A stretch of DNA of 64,000 nt from Cephalotus follicularis. Its lineage: Eukaryota; Streptophyta; Magnoliopsida; Oxalidales; Cephalotaceae. Below the pieces are notes generated by a model that was not told where the DNA came from, ran no database searches, and saw nothing but the letters and a program-made list of their open reading frames with translations. A program made the position numbers and the translations under genes. The stretch covers positions 310,001 to 374,000 of the forward strand of contig BDDD01002254.1 in the NCBI GenBank assembly GCA_001972305.1. Reading direction: 5' to 3'. Positions 32,687 to 43,806 of the stretch are shown one piece after another. The stretch's first letter is position 1; each line of letters starts with the position of its first letter.

Positions 32687-35600
32687 GCATGCCTTGTTCG
32701 ATTTAGGAGCAAGTGTGAATTTGTTGCCATCATCGGTTTATGAGAAGCTCAGACTAGGAGAGTTACGACCAACCACGATGACATTGCAATTAGCGGATAG
32801 GTCTGTGAAGGTGCCGCGAGGAAAAATTGAGGATGTGTTGATAAAGGTTGGAGAGTTTTTCTTTCCTATCGACTTCGTCATCTTAGACACCCAGACTGTT
32901 ACAAACTTAAATGATCAAATTCCAGTTATCCTTTGTAGACCCTTCCTGGCAACAAGTAATGCGCTAATCAATTGTCGAAATGGTCTGATGAAATTCAGCT
33001 TCGAAAATACATCCGTGGATTTTAATATTTCCCGATTGGGTAAGCATTCCGCCGATTTTGATGAATTGAACGCAATCCATGAATTTCCCGATTATATTGA
33101 TACACACTTTGACATTGATTTTGATGGAAATTTTAATGATTGCATGAGGCCTTTAGAGGATGGCAATGGAGGTGATTTCATTGATGCGTTTAGTATGTAG
33201 CCATTAAAGCCAGTGGGCCCCTTGTCCACATCCTTGCCTAAACCATCAATTGAGGAGCCTCCGAAACTTGAACTCAAAGAATTGCCCTCTACATTGAAAT
33301 ACTCATTTCTCGGTGAAAACCAAACTCTTCCTGTTATTATTTCATCTGATCTTACTCCCAGTCAGGGAGAGGAGGTTATTGACTTACTCAAAGAAAATAA
33401 AGAGGCAATTGGTTGGACGATGGCTAACATCAAAGGAATTAGCCCTTCCATTTGCGAGCATCGAATAAATCTCATAGAAGGATCCAAACCTTCTAGAGAA
33501 CCTCAGCGAAGAGCAAATCCCTTGATGAAAGAGGCCATACAAAAAGAAATCTTGAAGTGGCTGGACAATGGGATCATTTATCCCATTTTGGATAGTCAAT
33601 GGGTGAGTCCAGTCCACATTGTCCCAAAGAAATCTGGAGTAACGGTAGTGCAATCCTCCACCGATGATTTACTTCCTACAAAAATCCAAACTGGATGGAA
33701 GGTGTGCATTGACTACCGAAAGTTGAATACAGCAACCTGGAAGGATCATTTTCCACTTCCGTTCATCGATCAAATGCTAGATAGGTTACTTGGGCATGAG
33801 TATTATTGTTTTCTCGATGGGTAATCCGGATACAATCAAATTCCCATCGCTCTGCAAGATTAAGAGAAAACCACGTTCACATGCCCTTTTGGAACATTTG
33901 CTTACCGACGCATGCCGTTTGGCCTTTGCAATGCCCCCGCTACCTTCCAAAGGTGCATGATGAGTATTTTCTCTGACATGGTGAAAGACTTTCTTGAAGT
34001 ATTTATGGATGACTTTTCTGTGCATGGTTCCTCGTTTTCTCAAAGCCTTCATCACCTAAAATTAGTACTCGAAAGAAGTCGAGAGAAGAATTTGGTGCTT
34101 AATTGGGAAAAATGCAATTTCATGGTAAAAAAGGGAATCATTCTTGGACATGTAGTGTCAAAAGAAGGAATTCAAGTAGATAAAGCGAAAATTGAAGTCA
34201 TCAAGCATTTGCCACCACCTCTCCATGTGAAAGATATCCGAGCATTCCTCGGACATGCTGGTTTTTATCGAAGATTCATCAAGGATTTTAGCAAGGTAGC
34301 ACGCCCCTTGACTTTGCTCTTAGCAAAAGATCACGATTTTGTTTTCTCTGATGAATGCCTTGTAGCATTTAACCACTTAAAGAAGGAGCTCACTTCCGCT
34401 CCTATCATTCAGGCACCAATTTGGACTGAGCCTTTTGAGATCATGTGCGATGCTTCCGATAGTGCCATTGGAGCTGTTCTCGGCCAAAGAATGAATAAAC
34501 TACCTCACGTCATTTATTATGCAAGTAGGACCCTTTCCGATACGCAATTGAATTACACAACCACTGAGAAGGAATTCTTAGTTGTGGTCTTCGTACTTGA
34601 GAAATTTCGTTCATATCTTTTAGGATCACATGTCATTGTGTATACTGATCATGCTGCGATTTGGCATCTCATGAGTAAAAAGGATGCAAAAGCGCGTCTT
34701 ATCCGGTGGGTTCTGCTCCTCCAAGAGTTTGACGTTGAAATTCGAGACAAGAAAGGAACTGAGAATTTGGTAGCCGACCATCTATCCCGACTTTCCAATA
34801 CACCCGAGGTCCATGGTCTGGTTAATGAAAGTTTTCCCGATGAGCAAATTATACACGTTGAGCGCGAACCATGGTTTGCGGACATAGTAAATTATTTTGT
34901 TACGGGGAGTGTACCCTCAGAATGGTCCGCTCAAGTTAGGCATAGGTTTCTGTCGTAAGCAAAACATTTTTATTGGGATGATCCTTATCTTTTTAAAGCA
35001 TGTTCGGATTTAATTTTGCGATGATGTGTTCCTGATCATGAGCATCGCTCAATTCTGTCTTTTTCTCATGATCAAGCCTGTGGTGGTCATTTTGGCCCGA
35101 CCAAGACAGCAGCTAAGGTTTTACAATGTGGTTTTTATTGGCCGACTATTTTTAAAGATGCATTTCAATACTGTAAGGCTTTTGCTTCGTGTCAAGCGTT
35201 AGGCCGTGTGACGAAACGAAATATGATGCCATTGACACCGATTTTGACGGTTGAGATCTTTGATGTTTGGGGTATTGATTTTATGGGTCCGTTTCCCAAT
35301 TCATTTGGGAATTTATACATCCTTTTAGCTGTTCATTATGTTTCAAAGTGGATTGAGACGATTCCTTGTCTAACCAATGACAAATCCGTCGTTGTTAAAT
35401 TTCTCAAGGGACATATTTTTTCTCGTTTTGGCACCCCACGTGCCATTATCAGTGATAGAGGTACTCATTTTTGCAATCGTTCATTTGAAGCCCTTATGAA
35501 AAGGTATGGGATCACTCACAAGCTCGCCACACCATATCATCCCCAAACAAGTGGGCAAGTTGAGGTATCTAATCGCCAAATCAAGCAAATTCTCGAAAAA

Positions 35601-35960
35601 ATAGTCAACCCCAATAGAAAGGATTGGTCCGCGCGACTTGTGGATGCTTTATGGGCTTATCGAACCGCTTTCAAAACTGACCTTGGTCAATCTCCCTACC
35701 TTCTTGTGTATGGTAAAGCTTGTCATCTTCCTGTGGAGTTAGAACATCGAGCATTTTGGGCTATTAAGCAATTTAATTTTGATCGTTCCATTGCGGGTAG
35801 TCATCGTGCTCTTCAATTATCTGAGTTAGAAGAAATTCGAAATGACGCGTATGACAATGCAAAGATTTCCAAAGAAAAGACCAAGGCCTTTCATGATGAG
35901 CGAATTTTGCGGAAAAATTTCGAAGTAGGCGACAAGGTTCTTTTATATAATTCACGTTTA
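32687..35960 (+). pseudogene. pol: Athila Pol: protease, RT, RNase H, integrase
   Basis: One reading frame runs from 32694 to 35960 with only stop codons, no frameshifts: TAG 33198, TAA 33822, TAA 33861, TAA 34956 and a TGA near 35022. Protease: [60 protein letters not shown] and an intact FMDDF (34002-34016). RNase [16 protein letters not shown] and [10 protein letters not shown]. Integrase: zinc finger H...H...[31 protein letters not shown] and [12 protein letters not shown], with all three acidic residues kept. The product is truncated in the C-terminal domain ([12 protein letters not shown]) by the duplication junction. Confidence 0.9.
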
Positions 35961-37349
35961 TGCCATTGATTGATTATTATAGATCCTATTCGTATGCTCT
36001 GCTATGGGCCATTGTCATACGGGTAGTCTGATCGCCAATTGTACATATGCATTTGCCATGTCATGCATTGATATTGTACACGGCACATTGATATTGCATA
36101 GATTGTCACTGATATTGCACATTGTACATGCATACATGCTGCATGAGGTTTCTGCTTAGCCAGTGTGGCTATCCCCATCCTTCGGGGTGGGACTGTGTTG
36201 TACTTTTGTGTGCGGCATAGGTAGGGCAGTAGGTAGCAGTAGACAGAAGGACTGAATACTCGTTTTGATCGCACGACTGCTTGGGTATCACGAAGCTAGT
36301 TGTGAGATATTGTAGTAAAAGATCGAAATGTATTGTATTGAAAAAGAGTGGTATTGTAAAGGATTTGTACTGTATGGATGGTCCATTGTATTGGAACTTC
36401 CGCATATGATATGTATTGTAAAGTCTTAAGTTTCTTCGCATTTTTATATTGCTAGTCCCAACCATTGTATTGTGTATTGGATTGAGAGTAATGCCACGTG
36501 TCCGCCCTGCAGGCACAAGATGTTACATCAACTCTTCGTCGGTCCATTTTTCCCTCGCTTTGAGCTCGTCCTGGAAGAAGCACAAAGAACTGAGAGCAAA
36601 GGGGACCACGAGGTTGCTCAAGCTCGTACCCTCTTCCTTTACCACCCCCAGCTCCTCGGTCAGTTTCTCCACATACCGAGGAGGATGCAGAATAACAAGA
36701 TTTCGAGAAGTTCTACCAAGTGCAGACTCGAGCTCGGTCTCTATCGTGTACTTTCCCTTCTTGCTCGAGGGCTTAGGAAGAACACCTGAGGAACGTCCCC
36801 CCATAGGCCGCTTGGTTACTTTTTCCTTCACTGCAGCTACAGCCTTTTGCATTTGCTTAGCCCCATCGGCTGCAACCTTTGCTCTCTACTTAGCCCCCAA
36901 GGAAGCATCCTTTTCTTTCTGCTTAGCCCCCTCGGCAAAAGATTTTTGCTTTTGTTCGGATCCTTCACCAGACGATGGTTTCGTTATCTTGGTGGCCTAG
37001 AAGAGTGCATCACAATCACGCCGAGAAGCTATTGCTACACAAAAAAGAAGAGGTCCAAAAATCAGAAGCATGGCTAATAATAGAGAGGAAACTGAAGAAG
37101 TGTAAAAGCAAGAATTGGATGAGACAAAAGCTTTATACAGCTTTCCCCCAACACTTGGGGCATGGATCTATCTTGAGCTCGCTCTCCCTCTGAGATGTTC
37201 TCGACACCTTCCGAGTGTGATTATTGGGTAGGGACCACACTCAGTCTAGCCCGAAGAAGACGATCCTCAAGCATAGTGGAGTTCACCTCCTCGACCTCCA
37301 TGGCCAAGAGTTTGCTGAGGTCCGCCTTCTCTGCCGACGTCAAGCGGGA
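35961..37349. repeat. Second copy of the 8654-bp-period duplication
   Basis: It repeats 27307-28695 (offset 8654). It comprises the last 567 bases of the chromovirus LTR (35961-36527) and the middle piece of the Tat antisense ORF. The left junction fuses truncated Athila integrase to the interior of a chromovirus LTR, which no retrotransposition step would produce; tandem duplication or unequal recombination would. Confidence 0.9.
36528..37349 (-). pseudogene. Antisense ORF of the Tat element, duplicated middle piece
   Basis: Identical by eye to 27874-28695, including the internal stop and the intron-like segment (here 36997-37138). This copy is directly joined, across the Athila solo LTR, to the N-terminal piece at 38662-39350. 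Confidence 0.65.
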
Positions 37350-38661
37350 TGTTTAGCATAAAAATGTGTTGTTTTTAATGATCTATTTGTAATATTTTTA
37401 TGCTTGGAATAGACTACTTTGGTTGTGTTATATTGATTTTCAGGTACAAGTGCAAAAGGACCAAAGTGCAAGAATACTACCCAAAGTTGTGCAATTTGGA
37501 GCTTTAAAGAGTAAAGATTGAAGAATTAACAAATTCTAAAGAAAAAGAGAAAAACACGTCGATGTCTTTCATAGAGATCGACGTATTTTCTAGGTTCACA
37601 TTAAACGCATCGATGTCTTTTGTTGGGGATCGATGTTCTTTCTGGAAATTGCAACTTACCTTCAAGAGCTAAGAAGAAGACATCGACGTCTTTCATCAAA
37701 CACATCGACGTCTTTGTGCAAGTTCGACCTGTAATTTTTGGATCAAAAGACATCGACGTCTTTCATTAAAGGGATCGATGTCCATTACGCGCATCTCAGC
37801 AAAACGTGATTTTTTACAAAAGACGTCGATGTCCAACTAAAGGCGTCGACGCCTTCTTCTGCAGCAGAAATAGAAAGTTAGATTTTTTTGCCAGATTTTG
37901 TAACTAGGATTGATTTATTTCCGTTTTTGATCAGTTTTGTAGTATAAAAGCAATGTAATGCCGGCCAAAGAGAGTGTGGAGAGGCTGGTAGAAACCCTAT
38001 TTTTCTATATCAATTTTAGTTTGTTTCACAATGTTTAGTAGCTAAACTTTTCAAGGTTTTGGGGATGAACAAAGCCTAGATTGTTGTTGTTTCAATTGCA
38101 TCAATAAAAATCCTTGAACATTTGATTTGTTCTTCAATTTTCCTGCCTTCACACACACTTTCTCTGTCTGATTAAAATCCACAAACATCTTGTCGGTGAA
38201 GCTGAAGGTTGGTGAATAAATGGTGCTTAATTCAATCAACGGAGTCTACTCATACGATTTGTCACAATGAACACACTTCGTATAGACCTAGCATGTCTAC
38301 TCATACGTCTTGCCACCGTTGCCGTACTTCGTATAGACCTAGCATGTCTACTCATACGTCTTGTCATCACCGTCGCACTCCGTATCGACTTAGCTGTCGC
38401 TGTTTATCAAGGTATGATCGTTCAATTAAATGGAATTGTTCAATACAATCTATGGTGAGTTTCTATACCCTAAAACCGTTTCTTAATTATATATTTTCTT
38501 AGCTTCTATTCATTGGGTTGATAGTTTATCTCAAAATTGGTATACTTCGCCTAGGTTGAATATATTATAACTAGTTTATCGTTTACCTGCGTTCGACCCG
38601 TTACTGCAAGATCCGTGCACTTGCGGCTATAAATTTTAAAACATTCTTTTTACAGTGAACA
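37350..38661 (+). mobile_element. Athila solo LTR (copy c)
   Basis: A complete 1312-bp LTR, TGTTTAGC...GTGAACA, with the motif array, TATA box (37943-37950) and 51-bp repeats (38245-38397). The flanks are cggga (37345-37349) and cagga (38662-38666), a 5-bp duplication with one mismatch. It is best read as the duplicated Athila reduced to a solo LTR by LTR-LTR recombination. Confidence 0.8.
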
Positions 38662-39350
38662 CAGGACCTCCTGTTTAGAGGTCCTGTGTCCATAGAATCA
38701 CACCAGGTGGAGTGAGTGAACCCTTAGAAGTTCTTTATCAGGAAATACCTCATCCTGCAATTTTTAATGGATTTGGTGGGGTTCAACAGAAGCTTTTTTG
38801 TACCAGAACGACACTTGAAAAAGTACCCGCACTTTCCCGGCGAGGACGAGAGGACATGGAATTCTTTAAAAAGTCCTACCATCGCATTCACCTCTAACTC
38901 GATACATTTGACTAGAAAACCTATTATGAAACTCAAAGACTAAGGTTGGAGGAGTGAATGGTGGAGACAAAAATTCTCCAGAACCGAGATGGCAAAGGAG
39001 GGCACTGGAACCCTCAGGCCATTAGAGAGCGCGTCTTCGAAAACCACGAAGAGACCATCCCTACTCTCTGTAACCATTCGAGGGTCTGAGGGAAGACTAA
39101 ATGTCAAGCCCTCTGGAAAGTTTTACTTTTTGGAAAGATCCAACACCTCTCTATCGGAGAGAGTGCTAACACCGAAGCAGCTTTCCGAAGCCTGAACGTC
39201 AGCTTCGGTGGTGGGGGTAACAGGGTCGCCCACCGTAGCCCCCATGCTACCCTCAGAATTGAGGGGATTTTTGGTGGAAGGAGACACCATAGTCAAGGGT
39301 TTGACATCTAAGGGAGGAGAAGATCTACTTGTTTGCTTGGTCCTACCCAT
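38662..39350 (-). pseudogene. Antisense ORF of the Tat element, N-terminal piece
   Basis: On the minus strand the likely start is the ATG at 39350 (MGRTKQTSRSSPP), open to 39123 with a Ser/Thr/Pro-rich sequence. Beyond 39123 stops appear, so this part has decayed further. It lies upstream, in antisense order, of the pieces at 37349-36528 (or 28695-27874) and 13647-12730. Without the insertions the ORF would span about 2.4 kb. Transcription would have to begin in 39351-39884 or in the antisense strand of the 3' LTR. Confidence 0.6.
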
Positions 39351-39884
39351 CTATACCAGACAGAGAGGAGAAGAGACTATGGAAATCCTAGGTCAACCTG
39401 GTTTAACAAGAAGACGACAGGCACTTACCAAGTACTTTGACGAAAGTTTGAAGAAGCAAGGGGGATTTGAAAGCACTGGAAATCTGGGCAGCTCTCAGCA
39501 AGAAGGTTTAGAAATCAAAAATACGAAGAGTTTTTCTTTGAGAGGAAGATATCTTCTAAAGATCCATAGCTCGAATCCTAGCCCTCCAAACCCTGCAGAT
39601 CTAACGGCTGAGAACGGACCGTCAAATCAGACGCGGGAAACGAAGAGACAAAGGCGGGAAATGCGCAAAATATGCTAAGTGTAAACCGTGTCCTATACGC
39701 CTCTTAATGGTTTTGGATTTGGGCCAAATAAACAAGTCTAGCAACCAAGGTAGGTTTGATGAAGCCCAATGGTGGCATTTATCTAAGACTGAAGGTTACG
39801 CGATGGAAGTCTGTTCGAGTGATAACTCTCAGCTCTACTCCTCCTCCTCTGACACAGCCAGAGAAGAAGGACCAGAGGGGCATA
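39351..39884. other. Spacer between the antisense ORF start and the Tat 3' LTR
   Basis: No conserved coding sequence. It would hold the promoter and leader of the antisense ORF. Its right end (39863-39882) is purine-rich (gaagaaggaccagagggg) and is the probable polypurine tract for the 3' LTR. Confidence 0.5.
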
Positions 39885-40701
39885 TGATATGGGGAAAAAT
39901 CTATCTATACACAGAACGACACGTGTCCTCCGCGGGTGTGGCCAAGTGTCCAAATGCATTGAGGCTTACATGGATATGAGACAAAGGAAGCTCATTAAGT
40001 ATGGCTATAAAAGCAGGTGAGAACCTCCTCCTCGGCTGCATTGCAGAGGACAGCCTCCTCAGCGGCATTGCGGAGGACATCTTCCTCGGCAAAAATGCAG
40101 AGGACCTCTTCCTCGACTGAATTGCAGAGGACCTCTTCCTCGGCAGCATTATAGAGGACCTAATGCTTCAGGCACAAGCCCTTGAAGAAGCTCTTGACAT
40201 TGAAGACCTTGAAGCGGATAAGAGACCAGAAGACATGTCCTTCCTCCTCATCCACAAAATGAAGCCGTAAAATCAGCCTACATCTCGCGGATTTACCTCT
40301 TCAAACATGGAAAGATAAGATATGACAAACGTACTGGTACAAAATTAGGCAGAGAATAAGGGAAATCCTGAGATCCTCGACATTTTCTTAGGGGACAGCA
40401 ATCACCTCCGTATTTCATGCTCAAGCAGTTGCAAACTAACAATATAAATACCAGTTTCACAGTCAAAACAAATGTCAGCCATTTTTACTCTTCAAAGAAC
40501 CCTATATTCTCTGTGCTTTGCCTAACTTGAGCGTTGGAGTGTCCCCGGGAGTACAACCTCCTGGACCTTCAACATGTTTTCTTACCTTGTGCAGGGAATA
40601 TAAACCTACCGTTCTTCTCAGGATTATTTCCGAGCGTTTCCATTAACAAATCAAAGTCCTCCACGTACGACAATGTTGAAGGAAGGTTTTCTACATCAAC
40701 A
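39885..40701 (+). repeat. 3' LTR of the Tat element
   Basis: The inferred start is TGATATGGGG after the polypurine tract and the end is CATCAACA. From 40016 on it matches 1-713. It carries TATAAAAG at 40006-40013, the 27-bp minisatellite (five units, 40019-40153) and a second TATA-like box near 40445. The left boundary cannot be confirmed because the 5' copy is truncated. Confidence 0.75.
40019..40153. repeat. 27-bp minisatellite in the 3' LTR, five units
   Basis: Same unit as 4-165, with one unit fewer. It sits six bases downstream of TATAAAAG, so it would start close to a transcription start site. Confidence 0.8.
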
Positions 40702-40801
40702 GTATCTGCAAATCCGTAAGTAAACTACTTATACTCGTAGGTCATAAATTTTTTAGTCTTTTTTATTTTTAATATATCTTAATCTTAAAATTCAATAGTT
40801 A
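40702..40801. other. Flank between the Tat element and the MITE
   Basis: About 100 A/T-rich bases with no feature. This is the oldest layer visible: DNA that held both the Tat element and the MITE. Confidence 0.5.
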
Positions 40802-41694
40802 GGATATGTTTGGTACTATTATGTATTTAACAAAAAAACTATGTGAAAGTATAGTGAGTAAAAGTGATATGACAAAACAAAAAACGTTTGGTAAATTCAA
40901 CAACCGAAAGTATTTCTAAGAACAAAAGCAGTGGATATATGTTTGGTAAATATAATTTTGAAACTGTTGTACATATATGAAATGACTCAAATGCACATGA
41001 AACTTTAAAAGTTTATTTTGATGAGTCTTTGGTGACCCATCTACATAAAATCTACATTATTGATAATTTTTGTTATTCAAATTGTTAAATTAAGAATCAA
41101 TATTCATTAACCTCCAGAATTAAAAAAGAAAGAAAAGAAAATCACTTTTATTTTAGACCTCAATCAACATTTATTCTCCGTTAAATTAAACTATGAATTA
41201 AATCGCGTAAAAGTTTATAAAAATATATTCTCAAACAAGAAATAAAATAATGTTTAGAAACGAAAACAAATCTAATTGAATATAATTAACAAATTTTAAG
41301 TGGTTGAAGACAAAGAAAGAAGAAGAAAACTCAATAAATAGATCTATAAAAAAAAGCATGTAATTGTAAGGTTAATAAAAGAAAAATTAATTATTCTGAT
41401 TGAAAATAATAATGACATGATCAATAAAACTCTCGAATTAATGATTATAATTAAATAAGAGATGAGGGTAATTTGGTATTAAATTATTGCATTGAAGATA
41501 TGAAAATATGGACCCATAAAAAGCACTTTCTCAATCAATATATTCTGGACTACTTGGACGTGCTTTTTTATTGTTGAAAATCAAAAGTAGTTTTACTAAA
41601 CTCGGTTTAGTAGTGTTTTACCAAATACCAAATGATATTGTTTTTTGGTCCAAAAAGTACTTTTGGTAACCCAAAAACAGTACCAGACAAGGGC
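40802..41694. mobile_element. Tourist-like MITE (PIF/Harbinger type), 893 bp
   Basis: The ends are imperfect inverted repeats (GGATATGTTTGGTAC and, reversed, GCCCTTGTCTGGTAC, about 10 of 15 matching), flanked by TTA on both sides (40799-40801, 41695-41697). A/T-rich interior, no coding. The TTA duplication points to PIF/Harbinger; a hAT-like origin is possible because the ends have drifted. Confidence 0.55.
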
Positions 41695-41718
41695 TTAGTG
41701 ATATGGGTAAAATACTTA

Positions 41719-42411
41719 AGATCTGTTTGGTACTGTTGTGTGTTTCACAAAAGTACTATGTGATACGGTGAGTAAAAATGCTATGGCAAAGCGAAAAGCA
41801 TTTGGTAAATTCAACGATTGAATGTACTTATACGAACAAATGCGGTGAATACATGTTTGGTAATATATCTTTGAAACTACTGTACATATATGAAATGATT
41901 CAAACGGATATGAAACGTTAAAGGTTTATTTTGATGAGTTTTTGGTGGCGCACATAAATAAAATCCATATTATTGATAATTTTTGTTGTTCAAATTGTTA
42001 AATTAAGAATCAGTATTCATTAACCTCCACAATTAAAAAAATATCACTTTTATTTTAGACCTTAATCACCATTTATATTTCGTTAAATTAAACCATGAAT
42101 TAAATCACGTAAAGTTTATAAAAATAAATTCTCAAATAGGACATAAAGTAATGTGTAGAAATGATAACAAATCTAATTTAGTATAATTAACGAATTTTAA
42201 GTGATTAAAGACAAAGAAAGAAGAAAAAAACTCAGTAAACGGATCTATGAATAAAAAGCAAGTAATTGTAAAGTTAATAAAACAAAAATTAATTATTCCA
42301 ATTGGAAAAAAAAAAACATGATCCATAAAACTCTCAAATTAATGATTATAATTAAAAAAGAGATGAGGGTAATTTCATCTTTAATTATTGTAATAAAAAC
42401 ATGAAAATGTG
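41719..42411. mobile_element. Second MITE copy, truncated
   Basis: Collinear with the first copy from gtttggtactgtt onward (for example the block around ttgttcaaattgttaaattaagaatca), same orientation, starting only 25 bases after it. It is cut at 42411 by the antisense chromovirus LTR. The missing right end should lie beyond the window. Confidence 0.7.
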
Positions 42412-42802
42412 TGTTACACCCCGTTTTCAATTAACGCAAGGTTAATCCAATTAATCTAGTATTTACAAATTAATTAAATTTCTTAACTTTTACGAAATCA
42501 TTAATAATAATGGATTGTCCAAAGAGTATACACATGCAGCCCATATTACATGCTTAAACTTATAAAATTCAAAGTTATATATTACACATTGATAATGTAA
42601 ATATAACAAAGGGTATGACTTGTTATAAATTACAACCTTAAAGAAAATTCCTCTTGCAATGCAAGGATTCAGCAGCACGTCTCCAAATCCATTGTCAATC
42701 TGAAATTTGTAGGTATTATCCTTTTGTCTACTCGGCTAAGTAGGAAATATGCATGAAGATAAATATATAAATGTAATCATGCAAGACTGTTTATATTCAA
42801 TA

Positions 42803-42804
<2 letters not shown>

Positions 42805-42833
<29 letters not shown>

Positions 42834-42860
42834 CTGTGTGTGTGTGTGTGTGTGTGTATA
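42805..42860. repeat. (TA)n(TG)n microsatellite
   Basis: About 12 TA units followed by about 11 TG units, with a short tgtatc interruption. Confidence 0.9.
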
Positions 42861-43621
42861 AATCAATGTATATACGAAACCATACCAAGTGGCTACAAAC
42901 AATCAGATATCAGGAATATCACAAAGGGTACAATCAGTACAGTTGTTTGAAGACCAGCGGGTATCAAACGTCACTACCTCCTATCCCCAACGATGCACCA
43001 CCTAACTATCACCATACACTTCGATGATGACAGAAAAGGTAAACAGTATTGCTAGTATTTAGTGGGCAATTAACAGTCAAGATCTGAAGTGCAGATAAGT
43101 TTGGTGTATAAGCTCTAACCAATTCTTGGTACCTAGGCCCACCTCCGTAGTCAGTAATACACTCCGATCACTAGACTAACAGATTACCAATCACAAACAA
43201 TTCAGTTATTACATATATAATGTAATATAAACATTAATTCTCATTGGTAGATAAAACAGTATACAGTAACAGTAACAGTAGATTCTTATTTGAGAAAACA
43301 GTAGTGTTGAAAATATTCAGTTGTGCATGAAGCACTAAGTTCTTGAAATCCTTGAAACAGTAGTAATTATAGAAATTACTTTGGTAGATATATTATATCT
43401 ATAACACTGTATAAGTTCTAGTAATATGCAATTTGCATAGCAGTATAATCGCTATCAATTTTAAAAATCAAACAGTAATAATGATGTACAAGTTGTTCAA
43501 TTCATATAATCTGACTGCACATAGCAATGATTGATTACAAGTATCATTCGATATGTAAGCCAGTGTATTCTCAAGAGAATCGAACATAAACAATACCAAA
43601 TATATAGACAGTTACAGTAAA

Positions 43622-43806
43622 GCATCGTCGGTTTTCTCTTAGGCGTCGATGGTTAACCTCTTAAGCGTCGACGGTTTTCCTTAGGCGTTGACGGTTAACC
43701 TCTTAGGGGTTGATTGTCAGCCTCCTAAGCGTTGATTGTTAACCTCTTAATTGTTGCATTTTTCCCTTAAGCGTTGACAGTCTTCTAGTACGTCGGCGGT
43801 TTCTCG
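43622..43806. repeat. Array of GCGTCGACGGTTAACC words
   Basis: About nine units with a period of 20-22 bp: ggcgtcgatggttaacc, agcgtcgacggttttcc, ggcgttgacggttaacc, agcgttgattgttaacc and others, joined by ctctta-like linkers. Confidence 0.8.

Larger units (their letters stand above)
28696..35960 (+). mobile_element. Athila-lineage Ty3/gypsy element, 3' part lost
   Basis: A complete LTR (28696-30001) is followed directly by a second, 5'-truncated LTR (30003-31071), then the priming site, gag, protease, RT, RNase H and integrase. Athila is indicated by the TTTTTGGCGCCGTTGC priming region, the gag sequence and the ALFDLGASVNLLP protease. The left target sequence is cggga (28691-28695). The element ends inside integrase at 35960, where it joins a copy of 27307. 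No env-like ORF or 3' LTR is present in this copy. Confidence 0.85.
1..40701 (+). mobile_element. Tat-lineage Ty3/gypsy retrotransposon, multiply interrupted
   Basis: This is the outermost element of the left part of the window. It reads 5' LTR, gag, protease, RT, RNase H, a second (archaeal-type) RNase H, integrase, a noncoding stretch, a long antisense ORF and a 3' LTR. The order PR-RT-RH-IN is Ty3/gypsy. The second RNase H and the antisense ORF downstream of pol are known hallmarks of the plant Tat lineage (Grande/Retand-like). Insertions occupy 4003-6701, 8063-10737, 13648-27873 and 28696-35960 plus a duplication to 38661; without them the element is roughly 13-14 kb. Its own left boundary and target-site duplication lie outside the window. 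Pol is inactive: frameshifts, stops and lost catalytic residues are visible. Confidence 0.85.

Noticed and set aside
39377-39428. A 5' leader intron upstream of the antisense ORF (GTAAGTGCC ... TTTCCATAG)
   Set aside because: Good donor and acceptor words, but 52 bp is below the usual minimum for plant introns.
42749-43027. A 92-codon frame with IYIYIYIYVSVCVCVCV
   Set aside because: It translates the TA/TG microsatellite within an LTR.
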